Shown here in pieces: positions 58,100 to 64,000 of a DNA stretch of 64,000 bases. The DNA is from Brachyhypopomus gauderio. Its lineage: Eukaryota > Chordata > Actinopteri > Gymnotiformes > Hypopomidae. How positions within the stretch are numbered: the stretch's first letter is position 1; each line of letters starts with the position of its first letter. Both the position numbers and the translations under genes were made by a program. The notes beneath the pieces are model-generated. The model ran no database searches. It saw only the letters and a list, made by a program, of their open reading frames with translations, and was not told where the DNA came from. The stretch spans positions 22,862,316-22,926,315 of the forward strand of contig NC_135219.1 in assembly GCF_052324685.1 (NCBI RefSeq), given 5' to 3'.

Positions 58100-58859
58100 T
58101 AGGCCTGTGTTGAAAAAATCGATTTTCCGATTCAGAATCGATTCGCATATGATGATCTGATTATCGATTCGTACGTCCAAAGATCGATTTTTTAGTGAAC
58201 TTTTACCCCCGCGTGATGACGAGACGAGTCACAGGTGAGGATTATCACAAGACGCACCCGCACCCACGGAGATACGCAGACGAGTAGACGCAGACAACGT
58301 TAACACACGCCCAACAGGGAGGGGTCGGGGACCGTAACGTGACAGTTCTGTTATTATATTCTTACTTTAAAGAAAAATACACGTTTACATTTTATACTTT
58401 CAGTTTATTAAGTGTGAGCACTTTTAAAATAAAAATGCATTTGGTAGCAACAGCTTTTGGGTGACTTCTTAATTATTTCAATCATAATAATAATGCACTG
58501 GTTAGTGTCCCAGTAGGAGTCCACTGTTGCAGATATAGACACCTCAAAGATGTCCTCTGTTTATTGTCCTGGATTACCTTTCTTGAAGGTAGATTTATGA
58601 TTACCCTTTTCACCAGTCTTCCAGCCATCAGTAACTACCAACTACCAGTAACTATTTGCTGATTAATATTGATGACTAGTTTTAACATGTTGCTTCTGTA
58701 CATAGTCAGGAAACAGCTCAAATAAATACATTTTTAATAACACTAAACCCCGAATTGGATCGAATCGATTAAATCGGATTAAATCGAAATAAATCGATTC
58801 TTAATCTTCAGAATGGGAATCGGATCGATTCTTGAAATTTGAATCGATACCCAGCCCTA
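58100..58859. mobile_element. hAT-like MITE, 760 bp, unit 2
   Basis: Same element and same target duplication as in unit 1. Confidence 0.85.
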
Positions 58860-59008
58860 ATAATGACACTACAGAATTTCTTCACAGAGCCTCAGCCATG
58901 GGAGTCAAGAGCACACCACCTGAAACAAAATTCAAGACAAAATTAGTCCCGCCTGTATATTTACAAAGTACGGTGATAAAGCTATTGAATCAGTTTCTTT
59001 AACATCCT

Positions 59009-59031
59009 CCCCCCCCCCCCCCCCCCCCCCC
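59009..59031. repeat. Poly-C tract, 23 bases (unit 3)
   Basis: The unit 3 counterpart of the C run. Confidence 0.9.
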
Positions 59032-59975
59032 ATCAGACTCCACCATGTCAAGAGTAGAGGTGCACTTTTCTCGCCACAGACATTCAGAGCCCAGTGCAAA
59101 ATCATCACAGGAGGAAACCTTCAGACTCCAGATTCAAGACTTAGTCAATCACGTACCTCATCCCCAGGATGCATGGACGATGTCCCCTGAAAGAGAAAAC
59201 AATTGTCTTAGATTAACAGTCATGGCCTTTTATTCTGAATTGGTCTTATGCTTGTTTCCCGTGTTAGACATCTGTGACCACTGAATTCTGTAACCAGAGA
59301 CCACCATGCATGTGTCGTCAAGAAATAAGGTAGGGTCAAATCCTGTTAACTGCACATGGGTACTCAATCGTTGATTGTAGTTTATAAGGAAATTAAAGCT
59401 CATTTCAAAATGAATTATTTATTTAGTGTGTATTTCTTGATTAAGATATGTGCTTGTATATACTTAGATATTTGTTAATGACATATTTGGCATTCTTAGC
59501 GAGGAGCAAAGTAAATTTTTCATTGTATCTAAGGAAACCTGTTCCCTCTGTGCATATGACAAACTCTGAATTTGAAAAGATTAGGTAGGCCTAAATGACG
59601 TTCATCACCGGTTAAGGATGCCCTCGCCGGAATACCGAAAGGGTTCGCCCTGAAATATTAATAATCCCCTCAGTCTCTGCCATGTCATTAGTAGAGACGC
59701 ACTTTTGTCACAATGTACTTTTGGAGCCCAGTGCAAAACATCACGAGAAACTTTATTGGTATATGCACAGTAAAGAAACGTGTTGCTCTGTACAACGAAA
59801 TAGTAATAAAGGATAAAATAAGCATGCAACATTATGATAAGTATTCATAAATGGAAATGTAAACGAAACAGAAATATAAACTGCTAAGAAGTTTATGTAC
59901 ATACAGTCATTGTGCAGTAGCGAGCTACATTGCTTGTTGTCAGACTGGTATGAAAACCCAATAGACTCAGCACAC

Positions 59976-61568
59976 TTACAAATTGTCTAAACACACCTGG
60001 CACTGCCACATAATCTCCTTTCTGCATTTGCCACATGTGAACCTTTTACAAAAACCACAACGCTTAGTGGCACGGTTACTCTTGCAGCCACACTTAACCT
60101 GGCACAATGCCCTTTTCCCTGTGTCAGGTGTGGGTTGTTGCTGCTGAAACTCTACCTTGGACACCTCCTTGGCTTCCATATGAGACTGTGCAAGTTCTGT
60201 TGCAAGCTTCACCAAGAACTCGGACCGTCTCTCTTTTACCCCAGTGCATGCTTGAAAAAGCACATGTGCATTCAGGCATGAAATGTCAATCATGTTATAA
60301 AACACAGCGACTGGCCAACGCCGTGTTCCTGAACGTACACTGTACTTTCGCACCATCTGGTCCATGACATCCACACCACATTTTAGGCTGTTGTAGTCTG
60401 TGATTGTGTTTGGCTTTTTTTTTCGGGTGTCTCCAATCTCCACCGTACTGTGCATGCTACTGAGGATGCAGACAGTCTTTTTCCGTCTGGGCGCGTAAAC
60501 GGTCAGCGTGGCACCAGAGGTTGAAAACACCTGTGTACTAAATTCCTCACGGCCCAAATTCTTTTTGACAGAGTCTGGAAGCTCACGACGAATCTTGTTT
60601 ACTGTGCCAAGGAGGGTGGTCTTCCGGCCCAGCAACTGCCTTGCTAGTGACAGTGAGGTGAAAAAATTGTCTGTGGTAACAGTTCTTCCTTGGTCCATAA
60701 ATGGTTCCATAAGCTTCATCACCACATTTTCCGATAGTCTTTCCCCCACGGGACGACTGGAGTCTTTGCCAAGATATGGGATGATGTTGCATACATACTT
60801 GGATTTCAGGTCACATGCCACCCAGAACTTTATCCCAAACTTGTCGGGTTTTGTTGCAATGTACTGAAGAAAAGAGCAACGGGTCTTAGTTGGAAAAAGT
60901 TGCTCATCTATGGTGATATGCCTTCCTGGGTTGTAACAAGTGATGCAATTGGCAGCGAAAGACCCCCAAACATTAGAGATTGCAGCAAACCGGTCAGTTG
61001 CAGCTCGTTCACTGCGTGTGTACTTGTCGTCAAAGTGAAGGTGCTGCATGATGTCCTGGAAGCGGTTTCGCGACATAATCTTGGTGATTAAGGGCACTCC
61101 CAGTGTTGTAGACCATGAGTCATGCACCGCTGGAAGGCGCACAACACCTCGCAGGATGAGGATTGCAATGAACGCCTTTAGCTCAGCGAGGGACATGAAC
61201 CAGTTTTCTTGCTGTGTCTGGCGTGCATGCTGGACAGTCCACCCCTGTATGATCCGAAGCATTTCAATAGAAACGAAACAGAGGAAACTCTGTAAGCGAC
61301 TCGATTCTTTCCGTAGGGCAAACGCAGTTGGCTCTCCATTCGTGGTATTGCATTTACTTGGGCTTGGATGCACTCCATCATGTCTTCCGATCTGTTCTTC
61401 ATGCCACACTGTGCCGTCTTTTGCAGTCTCTGTCAGCCGCCCGTGTGTCTCCACGCGACCCCTCTTTACTGGTGATGAAGTCTCCTCATCTACAGGACCA
61501 TATGTTTGAGATTTGATTAGTGAAAGGTTGAAATAATGTGAAATTGACAAACATAATATTTGAAACAT
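59976..61568 (-). CDS. piggyBac-type transposase, intact 530-aa frame, unit 3
   Basis: The third copy. Its conceptual protein is identical to the unit 2 copy, including D172 and E342. Three open copies in one window are explained by recent duplication of the whole unit, since all flanking DNA is duplicated with it, and not by three transposition events. Confidence 0.9.
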   Translation of the reverse strand: MFQILCLSISHYFNLSLIKSQTYGPVDEETSSPVKRGRVETHGRLTETAKDGTVWHEEQIGRHDGVHPSPSKCNTTNGEPTAFALRKESSRLQSFLCFVSIEMLRIIQGWTVQHARQTQQENWFMSLAELKAFIAILILRGVVRLPAVHDSWSTTLGVPLITKIMSRNRFQDIMQHLHFDDKYTRSERAATDRFAAISNVWGSFAANCITCYNPGRHITIDEQLFPTKTRCSFLQYIATKPDKFGIKFWVACDLKSKYVCNIIPYLGKDSSRPVGERLSENVVMKLMEPFMDQGRTVTTDNFFTSLSLARQLLGRKTTLLGTVNKIRRELPDSVKKNLGREEFSTQVFSTSGATLTVYAPRRKKTVCILSSMHSTVEIGDTRKKKPNTITDYNSLKCGVDVMDQMVRKYSVRSGTRRWPVAVFYNMIDISCLNAHVLFQACTGVKERRSEFLVKLATELAQSHMEAKEVSKVEFQQQQPTPDTGKRALCQVKCGCKSNRATKRCGFCKRFTCGKCRKEIMWQCQVCLDNL

Positions 61569-61582
61569 AGCCGGCGATTGGC

Positions 61583-62571
61583 GGGTTCACACACAAATAG
61601 GCATTCTGGCCTTAATGGGGCCATAAATAAATTAATGTGTGCACAAAAAGATTCAATTGAGGCACTAAAGGCCCAAAACGATCAAAATGTGTATTGGGAA
61701 ATTGAGTCAGATCAAAGAACTAAATCACATGCTGAGATCAGCAGTGTGTGTGTGTGTGTATGGGGTCTTATGTATGTACTATTCAGTCAGTTCCAGTATT
61801 TGGCCAGTAAATGGAGCCCATGTAATACCATACTGATATTACAGTAATGAAATAAGACATTTTAGTGAAATAAAAGGTTCATTTCTGGTCAAGCAGTGCA
61901 CCTTTTGTTATGAGATCTAATTGCAAAGTTATTTATCTCATTGATCTGACTCATACGAGACCCTTTATTTGTCTGTATTCTGCATAACAGGATTGCAGCA
62001 TGAGTTTTTATGATTTCTTAGGTTTTTGGACAATGTAGCGACAGGCCAATTTGAACCAAACTTGGCATACCTGAAGGACCTCAGTCTATAAAAGGCTTTG
62101 AAATTGGGAGTTGATCAACATGTTTATATGAATTATAGCAATATAGGTCATATATGGCCTCAATGATATAATGGGAAAATGGACCCACCTGAAAAAAAAA
62201 AAAAATCCAACAATTTTTAAAAATAGTTTACCTACAGTGTCTACAGATTATGCCCATGCCACTCTTGCCATCATTGGATCAAATTCCTAGGACTAGTTAG
62301 AAAAGTGCTATTTTCAAACAATTGATGAATGTGACAAAACTACGCCTTTTTTAATAGGACTTGTAATTGCAAAGTTGTCAGGTGGACTGCAAGGAATCAA
62401 AAGAATCAAGTTTCATTTTCCTAAGCAAAGATTTGGAAAAGTTATGCATGATTCACAAATAGTGCCACCTAGTGGCCAAATGTTTCAAAACTGCACAGTG
62501 TGACAGTCCTGAGATGTGTGTGAACCCTAAATTGCAAAAATAGGTTTCCCCACACTACGTGTGTGAACCCC
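61583..62571. mobile_element. Interspersed fish repeat, unit 3 copy
   Basis: Same block as in units 1 and 2. Unit 3 has private changes near 61957 and inside an A-rich run near 62195. Confidence 0.35.
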
Positions 62572-62747
62572 AATTATAATTCCAAAACATCTCAAGTATG
62601 CCACCTTGGAAGTAATGTAGGATTGTTTTCACACAGCAATACGTGGCATATATATATATATTTTTTTTTATTAAAAAAAAATAAAAAATTGAAAACTCGC
62701 GGGTTTAGTGTTGACAGTGGGAGCAAACCTGGAACAACAAATCAGAC

Positions 62748-63047
62748 ATGGATTTAACGAGAGAAGGCAGTCCTGCCAAAAAAGCTAAGCGTACGTGTAA
62801 GTACCTTGACGAATGGGACAGGGAATTTACTTTCCTAAAGAGGAGCATGAAGGGGCATAGCTACTCATTCTGTAAGATATGTAGCTGTGATTTTAGTGCC
62901 TCTCATGGGGGAAGGAACGATGTCCGTCAGCACGAACAATCTGCCAAGCACGAACGCGGGCTAAAGGCACAGAAATATGCCCAGGAGATGTCCCCGTTTG
63001 TATCTAGAAATACCACTAGAAAATTGAATTTTTTTATTCATTTGTAG
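62748..63047 (+). pseudogene. BED-type zinc-finger exon remnant, unit 3
   Basis: Third copy with an identical conceptual protein. Confidence 0.6.
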
Positions 63048-63587
63048 TTCAAAACATAATTGGGGTGTTTATTCTTCACTTTTTGCCACTCCAAAGATGT
63101 TTTCGTCTCTCCTACAGCCTCGATTGCAGCTATATGTAAATAACCGATTATGCAAATTAGGCGATGACGTCATATACGTGAAATGTCCCGTATTTTTAAA
63201 TACAAAACTTGACAGGTATGTTGCGGTGTGTGTGTGCGCGGTGGCGACGTGCGGTGTGTGTGTGTGTGTGTGAGGGGAGGGGGGGTGACGTGGTGATTAT
63301 CTGCTGGTCATCCGCATCTTCATCCCCTCCCCTGTGAGGCCAGCTTTGATTGGCTCTTGCTCAGACTCATCATCAGTGCTGGACCCCAGGAAGTGGGCGG
63401 TAGGTCATTTCCTGCACTGCCATGGCTGACGTGATGGACAGTGTTGCCAAGAAGTCCTGCTGAACTCTGGTTAAGGTCAGAGATCAGAAAGTCATTTCAG
63501 GTGGTTGTGGCAAACCAGTTAATAGAAATTATATTTATATTTCCAGATATAATTACATAATGGTAAACCAGCAGAATTAATAAGTAT

Positions 63588-63795
63588 TAGGGGTGGGCAT
63601 AGATTAATTTTTTAAAATCTAGATTAAACTCACTGAAATCTTGAAATTAATCTAGATTAAAATTGCTCATTCAGAATATGTGTGCTACCCAAGTAATGAC
63701 TAAAAGTCAGTCTTTGTTTTATTTATTTCTTGTAAAGTGTCCTTGAGTGTTGTGAAAGGCGCTTTTAAATAAAATGTATTATTATTATTATGATG
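63588..63795 (+). mobile_element. hAT-like fragment plus LINE/SINE tail, unit 3
   Basis: Same composite fragment as in units 1 and 2. Confidence 0.45.
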
Positions 63796-64000
63796 TATAC
63801 AATGCTAATATCGGAATTAATTTAATATACACAAAGAAGCGGTTTGCTGCGAGATATTGTTAGGTTTCTCATTAAATGGCTTCAATAATATCTAAGTATA
63901 ATCATGCTCTGGAGCTCTGTTCACTGAATTCCAAACACATGTTCCCATGAAGCTCAGCCAATCAGAATGAGCGCTCCAGGTCCTTCACTAACTCCGCCCC

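Larger units (their letters stand above)
28571..58883. repeat. Tandem array unit 2 (30,313 bp)
   Basis: This is a complete second copy of the unit, starting at the base that matches window base 1 and ending where unit 3 begins. It differs from unit 1 by scattered substitutions, a 17-base instead of 27-base poly-C, a 29-bp loss near 34375, and a private 1,781-bp TTAA-flanked insertion at 45446-47226. At most sites that can be compared in the first 5 kb it agrees with unit 3 against unit 1. Confidence 0.95.
58884..64000. repeat. Tandem array unit 3 (partial, first 5.1 kb)
   Basis: This third copy holds the piggyBac-type gene, the fish repeat block and the zinc-finger exon. It is cut by the window end about 20 bp before the CABLES-like exon would start. 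It differs from unit 2 only at a few sites (for example near 61957, 62195 and 62672) and in poly-C length. Confidence 0.93.

Noticed and set aside
1-64000. CRISPR arrays, tRNA, rRNA, riboswitches and bacterial operons
   Set aside because: None seen; the only regular repeats are microsatellites, transposon ends and the large tandem units, and the gene structure is eukaryotic.

Overview
The window looks like teleost nuclear DNA. It has multi-exon genes with ordinary GT/AG introns, fish-type DNA transposon and MITE remnants, short LINE/SINE 3' tails and microsatellites. No operons, CRISPR arrays, tRNA or rRNA genes were seen. The mix of repeats feels otophysan-like (characin, electric fish or catfish), but that is an impression and was not searched. 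All family assignments are from memory of the families; no database was queried.

The dominant structure is a head-to-tail tandem array. Bases 1-28570 (unit 1) are repeated almost exactly as 28571-58883 (unit 2), and 58884-64000 is the start of unit 3. The window opens inside the array, so the true unit boundary is unknown. Each unit holds, in order: an intact 530-codon piggyBac-type transposase (minus strand); fragments of other DNA transposons, including a BED-type zinc-finger exon; a stray last exon of a CABLES-like gene; a multi-exon SWIM/YqaJ exonuclease gene of the ISL2EU-transposon type (minus strand, damaged); and a plus-strand gene of about 25 exons related to TOGARAM2, a microtubule/cilium protein with TOG domains. 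About 1 kb after that gene lies a hAT-like MITE, and then the next unit starts.

The TOGARAM2-like gene (10100-26717 and 38629-57030) has itself been rebuilt. A 3.3-kb internal tandem duplication gives two complete sets of TOG3-type exons. A second internal duplication with deletions made a hybrid exon (12024-12188) from parts of two downstream exons. In both units the second linker exon carries one extra base and a TOG4 exon has a length that breaks frame. The conceptual product therefore stops after the second TOG3 (about 971 residues) unless splicing avoids the damage.

The duplications act as natural controls for transposition, because one copy keeps the empty site while another is filled. 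Examples are a 1,781-bp TTAA-flanked insert found only in unit 2 (45446-47226), a 1,024-bp element with 8-bp target duplications found only in the second TOG3 block, and a 403-bp element with a near-perfect hairpin found only in the first. Sequence differences show that units 2 and 3 are closer to each other than to unit 1, so the array grew stepwise and recently.
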